The notes: a model not told the origin generated them from the letters alone. A stretch of DNA of 64,000 nucleotides from an uncultured Kiritimatiellota bacterium (GCA_934635385.1 CAKTZI010000020.1:6098-70097), one strand, 5' to 3'. Shown: positions 1-9,414, counted from the stretch's first letter. Made by a program: numbers and translations.

Positions 1-2460
<2,460 letters not shown>

Positions 2461-2468
2461 AGGCGTGT

Positions 2469-2474
2469 ATTATA
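2469..2474 (-). promoter_or_regulatory. -10 element of gyrA
   Basis: TATAAT on the minus strand, 8 nt before the gyrA ATG. A start of transcription at the usual distance would fall at or next to the start codon, which suggests a leaderless mRNA. No ribosome binding site fits between them. Confidence 0.55.
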
Positions 2475-2489
2475 GCATTTTCGCGCGTC

Positions 2490-2987
2490 TTACGTCCGAT
2501 GGATCTTCTCGTTCGCGGCAGCGACCTTGGCTTTCAGCTCCTCCTTGTGTGCGTGGAACTTCGCGCGCAGGCCGGCATCCGCCGTGCCGAGGATTTGCAC
2601 GGCCAGGAGCGCCGCGTTCGTCGGTCCCGCGCTCCCGCAGGCGACCGTCGCGACAGGCACGCCGGACGGCATCTGCACCGTCGCGTAGAGCGCGTCGAGC
2701 CCGTTCAGCGCGCCGCCCGCGACGGGAATGCCGATGACGGGCAGAACCGTCGCCGCCGCGAGGACGCCGCCGAGGTGCGCCGCGCCGCCAGCCGCCGCGA
2801 TGATGACCTTGAGGCCACGCGCCTCCGCCGTCTTCGAATACTCGATCGCGACCTCCGGCGTGCGGTGCGCGCTGATGACGCGCGTCTCGTATGCGACGCC
2901 GAACGCCTCCAGCGTGGCGCACGCCTTCTGGACGAGCGGCCAGTCCGAATCCGAGCCCATGACAATGCCGACAACAGCCTGTTCCAT
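2490..2987 (-). CDS. purE: N5-carboxyaminoimidazole ribonucleotide mutase
   Basis: A 165-residue PurE, the usual length for the bacterial enzyme that makes CAIR in de novo purine synthesis. Family motifs are present in order: GSDSDWP at residues 11-17, SAHRTP at 39-44 with the catalytic His, and AAGGAAHL near 65-72, all typical of the nucleotide-binding octameric fold. No purK is visible in the window, so the N5-CAIR donor enzyme must lie elsewhere; AIR-carboxylase (class II) activity cannot be excluded from sequence alone. The ATG at 2987 has an AAAGGA ribosome site about 8 nt upstream. It is convergent with nothing and sits between gyrA and the Mur-ligase-like gene on the same strand. Confidence 0.95.
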   Translation of the reverse strand: MEQAVVGIVMGSDSDWPLVQKACATLEAFGVAYETRVISAHRTPEVAIEYSKTAEARGLKVIIAAAGGAAHLGGVLAAATVLPVIGIPVAGGALNGLDALYATVQMPSGVPVATVACGSAGPTNAALLAVQILGTADAGLRAKFHAHKEELKAKVAAANEKIHRT

Positions 2988-3019
2988 CTTTAAGTCCTTT
3001 CTTGGTTGGATAGAGGGAG

Positions 3020-3025
3020 ATTATA
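3020..3025 (-). promoter_or_regulatory. -10 element of purE
   Basis: TTTTGGTATAAT read on the minus strand, about 33 nt before the purE ATG. It overlaps the TAA stop codon of the upstream Mur-ligase-like gene, so purE can be transcribed separately from the sugar/Mur operon. Confidence 0.6.
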
Positions 3026-4271
3026 CCAAAATGCCGTGCGCGAGACGGCGGGCGAGGACGGGCAGCCCCGGATCGCGCGCCCCGCACGTCACGAAACAGC
3101 CGAAGTCTCCGCGATGCGCCGCGCACCAGTCGAACGCTGCGTCGAGGTCGGCGACAAGCTCCACGCGCGCACCCGCCGCCGCGTTCGTCTGCGCCACCGT
3201 CGCGATAAGCGCATCCGAGTTGATCGAACGATCCGTCGTGCCGCCCGCATCGTAGACGGGCAGCAGCAGCAGGTGATCCTGCGGACGAATCGTCTCCACG
3301 AACATCGCCGCGAGCGCGTCCTTCATCTTGCGGAGCGGCGCGTAGCCGTGCGGACGCCAAATCGCGCACACCCCCTGCGGATACTTCTCGGCAAGCGTCG
3401 TCCACATCGCCTTCAGTTTCTCCGGGTTGTGCGCGTAGTCGTCGTAGACGGCAGGTTCGGGAGGTTTGGAAGGTTCGGGAGGCGTGATGAGCTGCAGACG
3501 GCGCTCGACGCCACGGAACGTCCTCATCGCGGCAACCGCATCGGACAGCTTCACGCCCAGCGCAACCGCCATGCGCACCGCCAGCTCGGCATTCTGCCGA
3601 TTGTGCCGCCCCGGCACCGGCACTTCCAAACCTTCCAAACCTCCCGAACCTTTCCTCCCGTCCACCACCGGCCCTTTGCAGTCTTTCACGAACGCATCGA
3701 AGACCGCGTCCATCTCCTCCTTCGAGTAGTGGTCGGCGGAGGCGTTCGTGACAATCGCCGCGTAGGGGCTGAAGGCGACGAGCGACCTGTCGCTCTCGTC
3801 CACCTCGGCAACGGCGTATTCGCCGCGCCCGAAGCGCACCGCCCCGTCCCAGCCCGGCACGTTCGCGCCGTTGACGCACAGCGGATCGAGGCCGCACGCG
3901 GCGAGGATGTGGCCGAGCATCGCCGTCACCGTCGACTTGCCGCACGTGCCGACGACGGCGACGAGCCTGTGTCCCGCGAGCGTGCGGGCAAGGGCCTTGG
4001 CGCGGTGCGTGACGGGGATGCCGAGTTCATGCGCCTTGCGCAGGCCGGGGTTCGCCTCCTCGATGGCCGTCGAGACGATCACTTCGTCCGTCGCGGCGTC
4101 GACTCCGCTGCCGTCGTCAGGAAAGACCTTCACGCCGAGCGATTCGAGAAAGCGGATGTTCGGCGTGTCCAATGTACGGTCGGCGCCCGTCACCGTGTCG
4201 CCTAGCTTCACAAGCGCCGTCGCGAGCGCGCTCATGCCCACGCCGCCGATGCCGATCAGATGTCGCTTCAC
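3021..4271 (-). CDS. Shortened Mur ligase family protein (MurC/Mpl-like)
   Basis: An ATP-dependent amide ligase of the Mur family. The 416-residue reading starts at GTG 4271, chosen because it restores the N-terminal Rossmann motif IGIGGVGMSALA of MurC/Mpl. Other motifs: a P-loop GTCGKST at residues 108-114, TNASADHY near 175-182, GRHNRQNA near 221-228 and YDDYAHNPEK near 276-285. It is shorter than typical MurC (about 460-490) because the central domain between residues 182 and 221 is cut down. Two stretches, GSGGLEGLE (208-216) and PPEPSKPPEP (264-273), are encoded by inverted copies of one 20-bp repeat. Either UDP-MurNAc:L-Ala ligation or Mpl-type tripeptide recycling is possible; the substrate is not decided. 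It starts 11 nt after the sugar transporter stop. Confidence 0.8.
   Translation of the reverse strand: MKRHLIGIGGVGMSALATALVKLGDTVTGADRTLDTPNIRFLESLGVKVFPDDGSGVDAATDEVIVSTAIEEANPGLRKAHELGIPVTHRAKALARTLAGHRLVAVVGTCGKSTVTAMLGHILAACGLDPLCVNGANVPGWDGAVRFGRGEYAVAEVDESDRSLVAFSPYAAIVTNASADHYSKEEMDAVFDAFVKDCKGPVVDGRKGSGGLEGLEVPVPGRHNRQNAELAVRMAVALGVKLSDAVAAMRTFRGVERRLQLITPPEPSKPPEPAVYDDYAHNPEKLKAMWTTLAEKYPQGVCAIWRPHGYAPLRKMKDALAAMFVETIRPQDHLLLLPVYDAGGTTDRSINSDALIATVAQTNAAAGARVELVADLDAAFDWCAAHRGDFGCFVTCGARDPGLPVLARRLAHGILV
3454..3473. repeat. In-gene G-rich repeat, copy 1
   Basis: The 20-mer ggttcgggaggtttggaagg, followed by a further partial unit to 3482. It lies inside the Mur-ligase-like gene, where the coding strand gives Pro-Pro-Glu-Pro residues. 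An exact reverse complement occurs at 3631-3650. Confidence 0.85.
3631..3650. repeat. In-gene G-rich repeat, copy 2 (inverted)
   Basis: Exact reverse complement of the 20-mer at 3454-3473. In this orientation the ligase gene reads Gly/Leu/Glu residues instead of Pro/Glu, so the same DNA word adds two unrelated peptides to one protein without breaking the frame. Confidence 0.85.
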
Positions 4272-4282
4272 CGTCCGCCCTT

Positions 4283-5314
4283 TCAGCCGCCGGCCTTGAC
4301 GAGACAGGCGAGGCCCAGGACGAAGAGCGCGAGCATCGCGGCGTTGAGGACGTGCGAACGTTTCGGCGCGCCGGCAAACTCCTTCCAGACGAGGATGCCC
4401 CACAGCGCGGAGACGAGCGTCGCACCCTGTCCGAGCGCATAGGAGATCGCCGCGCCCGCCGTGCCCGCCGTCACGAAGGAGAGCAGCGTGCCCGTCGCCC
4501 AGATCGCGCCGCCGAGGACGCCGACGAGATGGATCGGCAGCGAGCCCCTGAACCAGTCCGCCCCGCGCACCGGCTCGCCCGCGACAGGCTTCCGCATCGC
4601 GAGCGTGTTGAAGACGAAGTTCGAGGCGAAGACACCGCACGCGAAGACGAAGAACCCCGTGTAGGGCGTCAGCTTCCCGGCGGCGGGCGCTGCCGTGCCC
4701 TGAAGGAAGGAGAGGTCGACGACGCGATTGACGAGCGGCGAGAACCAGCTCATCAGGAGGCCCGCGACAATCGCGAGGACGAGTCCCTTGCGCGTGTCGT
4801 TCGGCGCGTCGGACGCACCGCCGCCCGCCGTCTGCTTCGCCTTGAACGCAAGCGCGTTGCAGACGATCGACGCGACGATCAGCCCCAGCCCCGTCCAGAT
4901 CAGCGCGGGTTCGCCCTTGCCGTCCACGAAGTAGTTCGCGACCGTGCCGCCCACGAGCGCGAGGCCGACGCCGACCGGGAACGCGACGGACATCCCCGCG
5001 ACCGCAATCGCCGCCGCGAGCAGGATGTTGGAGGCGTTGAAGACGATGCCGCCGAGGAACGGCCACGCCCACGACGCGCCGAAGCTCGCCCGGAGGTTCG
5101 CCGCGAAGCCCCACGCGCCATGCGCGCCCGTCGAGCCCAGCGTCAGGCCCGCGAGGACGGAGAAGAGGAGAAGGCCGATCACGTAGTCCCAGTAGAAGAG
5201 CTCGTAGCGCCAGCTCTTGCCCGCGAGCTTCTGGGTGTTGCCCCAGGAGCCCCAGCAGAGCATGGTGACGACGCAGAGAAGGACGGCGAGCGTGTAGTTC
5301 GAGCAGTAGTACAT
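4283..5314 (-). CDS. DMT-type sugar permease (GRP/RbsU-like), probable ribose transporter
   Basis: A 343-residue polytopic membrane protein with about ten hydrophobic segments spread evenly along the chain, of the drug/metabolite-transporter superfamily and most like the glucose/ribose porter group found beside ribokinases. The start region reads LCWGSWGNTQKL, and glycine-rich helices such as PVGVGLALVGG and ALGQGATLVSALWG are typical. It begins 3 nt after the stop codon of the ribokinase-family gene and the Mur-ligase-like gene follows 11 nt later, so all three are probably one transcript. The pairing with the kinase suggests uptake of ribose or a related pentose followed by phosphorylation; the sugar itself is inferred from context. 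Confidence 0.75.
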   Translation of the reverse strand: MYYCSNYTLAVLLCVVTMLCWGSWGNTQKLAGKSWRYELFYWDYVIGLLLFSVLAGLTLGSTGAHGAWGFAANLRASFGASWAWPFLGGIVFNASNILLAAAIAVAGMSVAFPVGVGLALVGGTVANYFVDGKGEPALIWTGLGLIVASIVCNALAFKAKQTAGGGASDAPNDTRKGLVLAIVAGLLMSWFSPLVNRVVDLSFLQGTAAPAAGKLTPYTGFFVFACGVFASNFVFNTLAMRKPVAGEPVRGADWFRGSLPIHLVGVLGGAIWATGTLLSFVTAGTAGAAISYALGQGATLVSALWGILVWKEFAGAPKRSHVLNAAMLALFVLGLACLVKAGG

Positions 5315-5317
5315 GGC

Positions 5318-6268
5318 TTAATAGATCTCCTCTCGGAACGGAACGGACGACTGGGCGCCGGGGCGCGTGACGGCAAGCGCGGCGGCTTTCTGCGCAAAGG
5401 CGGCGGCATCCGCACAGCCCATCCCCTCGGACAGCGCGACGACGAACGCGCCGTTGAACGTGTCGCCGGCGGCCACGCAGTCGACGGCCTTGACCTTCTT
5501 GGTCGGATAGATCCGGTCGTCGTCGCCACAGTAGACGCCCTTCGCGCCGAGCGTGATGAGGACGTGTTTCACGCCGCGCTTCAGGAACCAGTCGCGCGCC
5601 TTGCGCGCAGACGCGGCATCCGTCACCTTGACGCCTGTCAGGATCTCGGCCTCCGTCTCGTTCGGCGTGATCCAGTCGAGCCAGAGGTAGAGCATGCGCG
5701 GCAGCTTTCGCGCCGGCGCGGGGTTGAGGACGACCGGGACGCCCGCGAGGTGCGCCGTCCGCGCCGCCGTGAGCACCGTCTCGATGGGCGTCTCCAGCTG
5801 AAGGAGGAGCGCGGCGGCCCGCTTGATGTCGGACGTGAACGGCTTGATGTCCTCCGGCGAGAGCGTGCCATTCGCACCGAGCGCGACGGAGATCACGTTC
5901 TGCCCTTTCGCATCGACCATGATGAGGGCGGTGCCGCTCGGCTCTATCGGATCGACGACAAGCCGCGCGTCGATGCCGTCCTCCTTGAGCCGCGCCGCCG
6001 TCTCGCGCCCGAAGAGGTCGTCGCCGACCTTGGCGATGAAGACGCAGGTGCCCGGACGTGCGGACAGCCGCGCGACGGCGACCGCCTGATTCGCGCCCTT
6101 TCCGCCCGGCGTCATCCGGAAGCGTCCGCCCGAGACCGTCTCGCCCGGCACGGGGATTTTCCGCCCCGCGATCACCATGTCGGTGTTCGTGGAGCCGAGA
6201 ACGACAATTTTCTTGTGGCTCTTGCTGTGGCCCTTGCGAGCAACGGTCTTTTCCTTCGCGTTTTTCAT
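5318..6268 (-). CDS. rbsK: Ribokinase-family carbohydrate kinase
   Basis: A PfkB/ribokinase family kinase that transfers phosphate from ATP to ribose (or a similar sugar) in the cytoplasm. Of 316 residues, the first 20 are a Lys/Arg-rich extension not seen in most RbsK proteins; the fold starts at IVVLGSTNTD. The N-terminal signature GGKGANQ is at 55-61 and the C-terminal signature reads AAGDTFNGAF with the catalytic base Asp near 269. The VLGSTNTDMV start and the DCVAAGDTFNGAF motif fit ribokinase better than fructokinase. The neighbouring GRP-type permease 3 nt downstream supports a ribose uptake and activation pair. A GATAAT-like -10 lies about 7 nt before the ATG at 6268. Confidence 0.88.
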   Translation of the reverse strand: MKNAKEKTVARKGHSKSHKKIVVLGSTNTDMVIAGRKIPVPGETVSGGRFRMTPGGKGANQAVAVARLSARPGTCVFIAKVGDDLFGRETAARLKEDGIDARLVVDPIEPSGTALIMVDAKGQNVISVALGANGTLSPEDIKPFTSDIKRAAALLLQLETPIETVLTAARTAHLAGVPVVLNPAPARKLPRMLYLWLDWITPNETEAEILTGVKVTDAASARKARDWFLKRGVKHVLITLGAKGVYCGDDDRIYPTKKVKAVDCVAAGDTFNGAFVVALSEGMGCADAAAFAQKAAALAVTRPGAQSSVPFREEIY

Positions 6269-6329
6269 GATGCGGTATTATCGCATATCCAGTCCGCTTT
6301 TGCAAGTGCCGCGCGTGACGGGAATTTGG

Positions 6330-6335
6330 TATAAT
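6330..6335 (+). promoter_or_regulatory. -10 element of ogt
   Basis: TTTGGTATAAT on the plus strand, 46 nt before the chosen ogt start at 6382. It lies between the divergent rbsK and ogt genes. Confidence 0.55.
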
Positions 6336-6381
6336 CAGCGCCAGATGACGGTGAAAAGAGATGAGACAGGGGAGCCGAAAT

Positions 6382-6915
6382 ATGGTCTACATTCAAAAGT
6401 ATGCGTCGCCGGTGGGCGGCATGTTGCTGGCGGCGGATGAGATCGGGTTGACGGGCGTGTGGTTCGACGGCGAGAAGTTCTTTGCCGACAACCTCCCGCC
6501 CGAACACGCGGAGAAGGATACCCCAACGCTGGCGGAGACCAAGCGCTGGCTGGACATCTACTTCAAGGGCAAGGAGCCGGACTTCACGCCGCCGCTGCAT
6601 CCCGTCGGCTCGGCGTTCCGCCTGAAGGTCTGGGACATCCTTTTGAAGATTCCCTATGGACAGACCGTCACCTACGGCTGGATCGCCCGGCAGCTTGCGG
6701 CGCGTGAAGGTCTCGCGCGGATGTCCGCACAGGCCGTTGGCGGCGCCGTGGGGCACAACGAGATCTCCATCATCATCCCGTGCCATCGGGTCGTGGGGAC
6801 GAGCGGCAGCCTGACGGGATACGCGGGCGGCATGGATCGGAAGATTGCCTTGCTGAAGACGGAACACGTTGACCTGAGCCGCTTCTTCGTCCCGAAGAAA
6901 GGGACTGCGCTGTAA
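6382..6915 (+). CDS. ogt: Methylated-DNA--protein-cysteine methyltransferase
   Basis: A suicide repair protein that moves the O6-alkyl group of guanine to its own cysteine. The active-site motif IIPCHRVVG places the acceptor at Cys134 of 177 residues, followed by GYAGGMDRKIALLKTE, the usual C-terminal helix. The N-terminal half is a ribonuclease-like fold. The ATG at 6382 is preferred over 6361 because an AGGGGAG ribosome site sits 7 nt before it. The gene is divergent from rbsK. Length and motifs are those of a stand-alone Ogt, with no AdaA fusion. Confidence 0.93.
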   Translation: MVYIQKYASPVGGMLLAADEIGLTGVWFDGEKFFADNLPPEHAEKDTPTLAETKRWLDIYFKGKEPDFTPPLHPVGSAFRLKVWDILLKIPYGQTVTYGWIARQLAAREGLARMSAQAVGGAVGHNEISIIIPCHRVVGTSGSLTGYAGGMDRKIALLKTEHVDLSRFFVPKKGTAL

Positions 6916-6928
6916 CGTATGCGGCTGA

Positions 6929-6957
6929 TCGGGAACACGATCGTGTAGTTTTTTAAG
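6929..6957 (+). repeat. Promoter-cassette repeat, copy 1 (lacks -10)
   Basis: Contains the perfect 12-bp palindrome ACACGATCGTGT (6935-6946) followed by a T tract. Near-identical sequence recurs at 11157-11190 and 26050-26084, where it is followed 10 nt later by TATAAT. Here the TATAAT is missing and an AAGGAGG ribosome site follows instead. Confidence 0.75.
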
Positions 6958-6970
6958 GAGGCATATCGAG

Positions 6971-7027
6971 ATGAATGTCTGTCTCGTGGCGCTTGGCTGC
7001 CTCATTCTCACTTTTTTAAAAAAGTGA
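6971..7027 (+). pseudogene. Truncated copy of a small hydrophobic peptide gene
   Basis: An 18-codon reading frame with a strong AAGGAGG ribosome site that begins MNVCLVALG, identical to the first nine residues of the 39-residue peptide at 11023. The preceding bases (aaggaggcatatcg) are also the same. After residue 9 the frame runs into the 36-bp palindrome at 7000-7035 and stops. The simplest reading is a duplicated gene cut by the palindromic element. Confidence 0.6.
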
Positions 7028-7035
7028 GAATGAGG
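7000..7035. repeat. 36-bp perfect palindrome, copy 1
   Basis: Left arm cctcattctcactttttt with an exact reverse complement as right arm, no spacer, centred on TTTTTTAAAAAA. A longer 44-bp version lies at 11934-11977. The T run is inside the 5' arm, unlike a normal intrinsic terminator. Confidence 0.9.
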
Positions 7036-7056
7036 GTATGAGGCCAACGAGGCCGA

Positions 7057-7482
7057 TCAGCTCAACGGACGGCCGTCTGCATCGGTGTCGATTGAGCAGA
7101 TGTTGACCAAGATCCAGATTGCGAGAATGGGAAAGCCCACAAATCCGATGACGATGGACGAAGGAATACACGACAAAACAAGCACCACGAGCTGGGCGAC
7201 ACCCTGTCCTGCACGTCCGATGTAGAAGTTGTGAATGCCAAGCCAGCCAAGGCAAAGCCCCAACAGCACATAGGCCAGACGAGACTTGTTGCTCTTGTTG
7301 AGTTCGCGCTCGTGCCGCTCGCGTTCAATGCGCTCGATTCGCGAGAAGAACTGGTCTTGACGGTCTTCGTTCGCCTGCGCCTGCGATGTCCCATTCTTAT
7401 TGGCAATTGGGTTTCCGCACTTCGGGCAAGATGCCGCCTTGTCAGACACGTCCGCACCACATTCACTGCATTTGATGAGCAT
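7057..7482 (-). CDS. Zinc-ribbon TM2-domain membrane protein
   Basis: A 141-residue protein with an N-terminal zinc ribbon (CSECG and CPKCG, four Cys in residues 5-22), a charged coiled-coil-like linker (about 35-65, rich in Glu/Arg), then a TM2 domain of two membrane helices with the signature LGIHNFYIGRAGQG. TM2 proteins are small inner-membrane proteins of unknown biochemical role. It resembles the TM2 gene at 18374 in layout but has a longer linker. The next gene upstream on the same strand (7561) is also a small membrane protein, so the two may be co-transcribed. Confidence 0.8.
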   Translation of the reverse strand: MLIKCSECGADVSDKAASCPKCGNPIANKNGTSQAQANEDRQDQFFSRIERIERERHERELNKSNKSRLAYVLLGLCLGWLGIHNFYIGRAGQGVAQLVVLVLSCIPSSIVIGFVGFPILAIWILVNICSIDTDADGRPLS

Positions 7483-7560
7483 TTTTGTTTCTCCTTTATT
7501 TTGTTTTTATGAGAGCAATCTAACGACAAGCTGTAGTTCTCCCGTTATTCCAAGGGAAGA

Positions 7561-7914
7561 TTAGGGCAGTCTCTCGTAGTTCTTGATATCTTGGCAGTCT
7601 GTAAGGCTGGGTGTTCTGATTCCCATGATTTTGTGGATATCCTTGTGGAGATTCTCCGTCTGATTTCTCATGCTGAACATCTGACAGCCATTTATGCCAA
7701 GAAGAATCACAATCAGCCACAACGCTACCTTTGACCAAGTTCCTAAACCGCCGGTTCCAATAGGCTGATTCGTCGTGTTTCCTGGAGTTAACGGTATCGT
7801 TTCCTTGGCATTTTCATTTTGCTTTTGCTCGTCTTTAAGGATATCAAACACAAACAGCAGAACTGCAAATAACACGACGCTTATTACAACAATCCAAATT
7901 AAAGTAGCATTCAT
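7561..7914 (-). CDS. Small membrane protein of unknown function
   Basis: 117 residues from ATG 7914, chosen because an AAGGAG ribosome site lies about 10 nt upstream; an earlier in-frame start at 7941 lacks one. There are two hydrophobic segments (roughly residues 3-24 and 60-78) separated by a polar, Asn/Gln/Thr-rich linker. No family recognised. Composition is less GC-rich than the housekeeping genes, in keeping with an acquired region. It lies upstream of the zinc-ribbon TM2 gene on the same strand. Confidence 0.55.
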   Translation of the reverse strand: MNATLIWIVVISVVLFAVLLFVFDILKDEQKQNENAKETIPLTPGNTTNQPIGTGGLGTWSKVALWLIVILLGINGCQMFSMRNQTENLHKDIHKIMGIRTPSLTDCQDIKNYERLP

Positions 7915-8003
7915 TAGAACTCTTCTCCTTCTTTCCTGCACAACTGTGTTGTCGCCCCTCCCCTGTGCAGGAAAAGAAAGTGGCGCGCTTCAAATCACCA
8001 CGT

Positions 8004-8133
8004 CTTAGGATAGGCATCGCCAAACGCCCGAGTAAAAACATGCATGATGAAACGCGCCACGTGTGAACCTCACACGCAGCGCGATCACCGTATTCCGCTT
8101 TTACTCTAATCTTTGGCGAAGTTTATCCTAAAG
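8004..8133. other. Non-coding region with a long imperfect inverted repeat
   Basis: Between 7942 and 8285 there is no convincing gene. Arms at 8004-8037 and 8099-8133 pair imperfectly (shared blocks ttttactc, tttggcga, atcctaa) around a loop that itself holds the hairpin cgtgtg-aacct-cacacg (about 8060-8076). This could be a structured RNA, a decayed mobile-element end or a cruciform. It was not matched to a known RNA family. Confidence 0.4.
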
Positions 8134-8285
8134 CGTCATACGCTGATTCGCGTACGCTGCACGGGTTAGGTTGCCCATCCCGCGCATCTCCCGCTCCTCG
8201 GTTGTGGACGCGACGAAGCGCATTCCTCCCAAGTGGGAAGCCAGCCGCCCATTGGGCGCGACCGGTCTATTTAGTCAGTTCGCTT

Positions 8286-8726
8286 CTACGGATCTCCTTT
8301 CTCTGTTTCTGCAAAAGGGTTCAACAACGGAACGCCAGTATATCGCATGTCGCGTTCGTTTCGTGTCACGACCGTCATGCCATGCAGATCGGCAATCGCA
8401 ACAATCATCGTATCAATAGCTGGTCGAGGATGTCCCTCTGCAGACGTACGAGCCATGATAATCGCCCACCGTTTCGCGGCTTCTTTATCGTACGGGAGAA
8501 TCCGTGCGGCAAAGGCATCCTCAACATAGATGTGAAACCAACGCTCGAAAGCCGTGCGCCGATTGGAGGGCGGCAATTTCTGAAATCCCTCACAGAGTTC
8601 TCCAATTGTCACGGCTGAAAGGTATAACTCTTCGTCTGGAATTGCGGAGAACCATTCAACCACAGAAGGATTGGGCTGTGGTTTCATCATCTCACTGATG
8701 ACGCAGGTGTCGAGAAGATACTTCAT
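8286..8726 (-). CDS. vapC: Type II toxin, PIN-domain ribonuclease (VapC family)
   Basis: A 146-residue PIN-domain protein. Putative metal-binding acidic residues are Asp6 (LLDTCVISE), Glu43 (VTIGELCEG) and Asp105 (PAIDTMIVAIA), the spacing expected for VapC RNases that cut tRNA or rRNA; the fourth position reads TRNERDM. The start ATG overlaps the stop of the upstream Phd-like antitoxin by 4 bp (ATGA), the standard toxin-antitoxin arrangement. Expression is probably controlled by the antitoxin or its complex at the shared promoter near 9018. Confidence 0.88.
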   Translation of the reverse strand: MKYLLDTCVISEMMKPQPNPSVVEWFSAIPDEELYLSAVTIGELCEGFQKLPPSNRRTAFERWFHIYVEDAFAARILPYDKEAAKRWAIIMARTSAEGHPRPAIDTMIVAIADLHGMTVVTRNERDMRYTGVPLLNPFAETEKGDP

Positions 8727-8977
8727 GACAAATCCACTGGACGCCCCATCTCCTCATGATTCCGTTCGCAAGGCAACTCGATACCGCCAAACGGGCAACT
8801 TCTCAGAGTCTCGAACAAGGTCGCTTTCTTCGGTTTCGCCGCCTCGTAGGAACGAAGCGAGATGACGACGACGGTTTGCGCGCCATCTCGCGAGACGAAC
8901 TGAGGTTCGCCCGCCCACGCACGGTCAAAAACCGTTTCCCACGAACTTGTCGCGTCTTTTATGGCCCACGCGCCCAT
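8723..8977 (-). CDS. Phd/YefM-family antitoxin
   Basis: 84 residues from ATG 8977. This start was chosen over an in-frame ATG at 9016 because it follows an AAGGAG ribosome site by 10 nt and gives the canonical Phd N-terminus (WAIKDATSSWETVFDRAWAG), and because 9016 is too close to the -10 at 9018-9023. The N-terminal half is the DNA-binding and dimerisation fold (VSRDGAQTVVVISLRSYEA), and the C-terminal tail would neutralise the PIN toxin. Its stop overlaps the toxin start (ATGA), so the two are translationally coupled. Confidence 0.85.
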   Translation of the reverse strand: MGAWAIKDATSSWETVFDRAWAGEPQFVSRDGAQTVVVISLRSYEAAKPKKATLFETLRSCPFGGIELPCERNHEEMGRPVDLS

Positions 8978-9017
8978 TGGCTTTGTACTCCTTCTCTTCT
9001 TTCCCCTTGTGGCATTC

Positions 9018-9023
9018 ATTATA
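9018..9023 (-). promoter_or_regulatory. -10 element of the Phd/VapC operon
   Basis: ATATGGTATAAT on the minus strand, 40 nt before the antitoxin start. It matches the GGTATAAT form seen at most genes of the window. Confidence 0.55.
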
Positions 9024-9156
9024 CCATATTCTTGTGAGGCCCGTGCGAGGTGTAGACACGCCGTGAGGTCATCGCAGACATGGAAAACCGCATCGCCCCA
9101 TTTCTCACGCCATTTTTCTTGCGCCAGTTTTTTCGTCGTGGCGAGCGCGGATATGG

Positions 9157-9162
9157 TATAAT
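9157..9162 (+). promoter_or_regulatory. -10 element before the ATPase remnant
   Basis: ATATGGTATAAT, 9 nt before the ATG at 9172, implying a leaderless transcript. Confidence 0.5.
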
Positions 9163-9171
9163 ATGCCACAT

Positions 9172-9270
9172 ATGAAAACGGGAAATCCATTTGTCATTAA
9201 GGGCTACCGTGGCCCGACGTTCTTCTGCGACCGCGAGAAGGAGACGGCGAAACTGGTCGCGGCAATTTAA
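9172..9270 (+). pseudogene. N-terminal remnant of an AAA-type ATPase gene
   Basis: 32 codons that begin MKTGNPFVIKGYRGPTFFCD and continue REKETAKLVAAI before a stop. This is the conserved start of a family of bacterial ATPases in which the P-loop follows directly, but here the frame ends before the P-loop. A TATAAT (9157-9162) sits 9 nt before the ATG, so the fragment keeps a promoter. The rest of the gene is not found downstream; instead a different ATPase starts at 9541. Confidence 0.6.
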
Positions 9271-9414
9271 TGAATCCAACGAAGACATCTACGTGTGTAG
9301 GCCAAGCCGTGCGATGAGCTGAACACGACAAACTGTCACCTGTATGGCAACAACAAAGGGTGCGAAAGTGTGCCGTGCCCCCTGATGTGCCGGACGTTTT
9401 GATAAACGCATATT

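Noticed and set aside
4272..6305. A fused 1094-codon frame joining the Mur ligase to sequence upstream
   Set aside because: The upstream part overlaps the transporter and kinase genes in another frame and has Arg-rich, motif-free composition; the ligase starts at GTG 4271.
7000..7035. The palindrome as an ordinary intrinsic terminator
   Set aside because: The T run lies inside the stem, not after it, and the stem has no loop. Its recurrence suggests a dispersed repeat instead.
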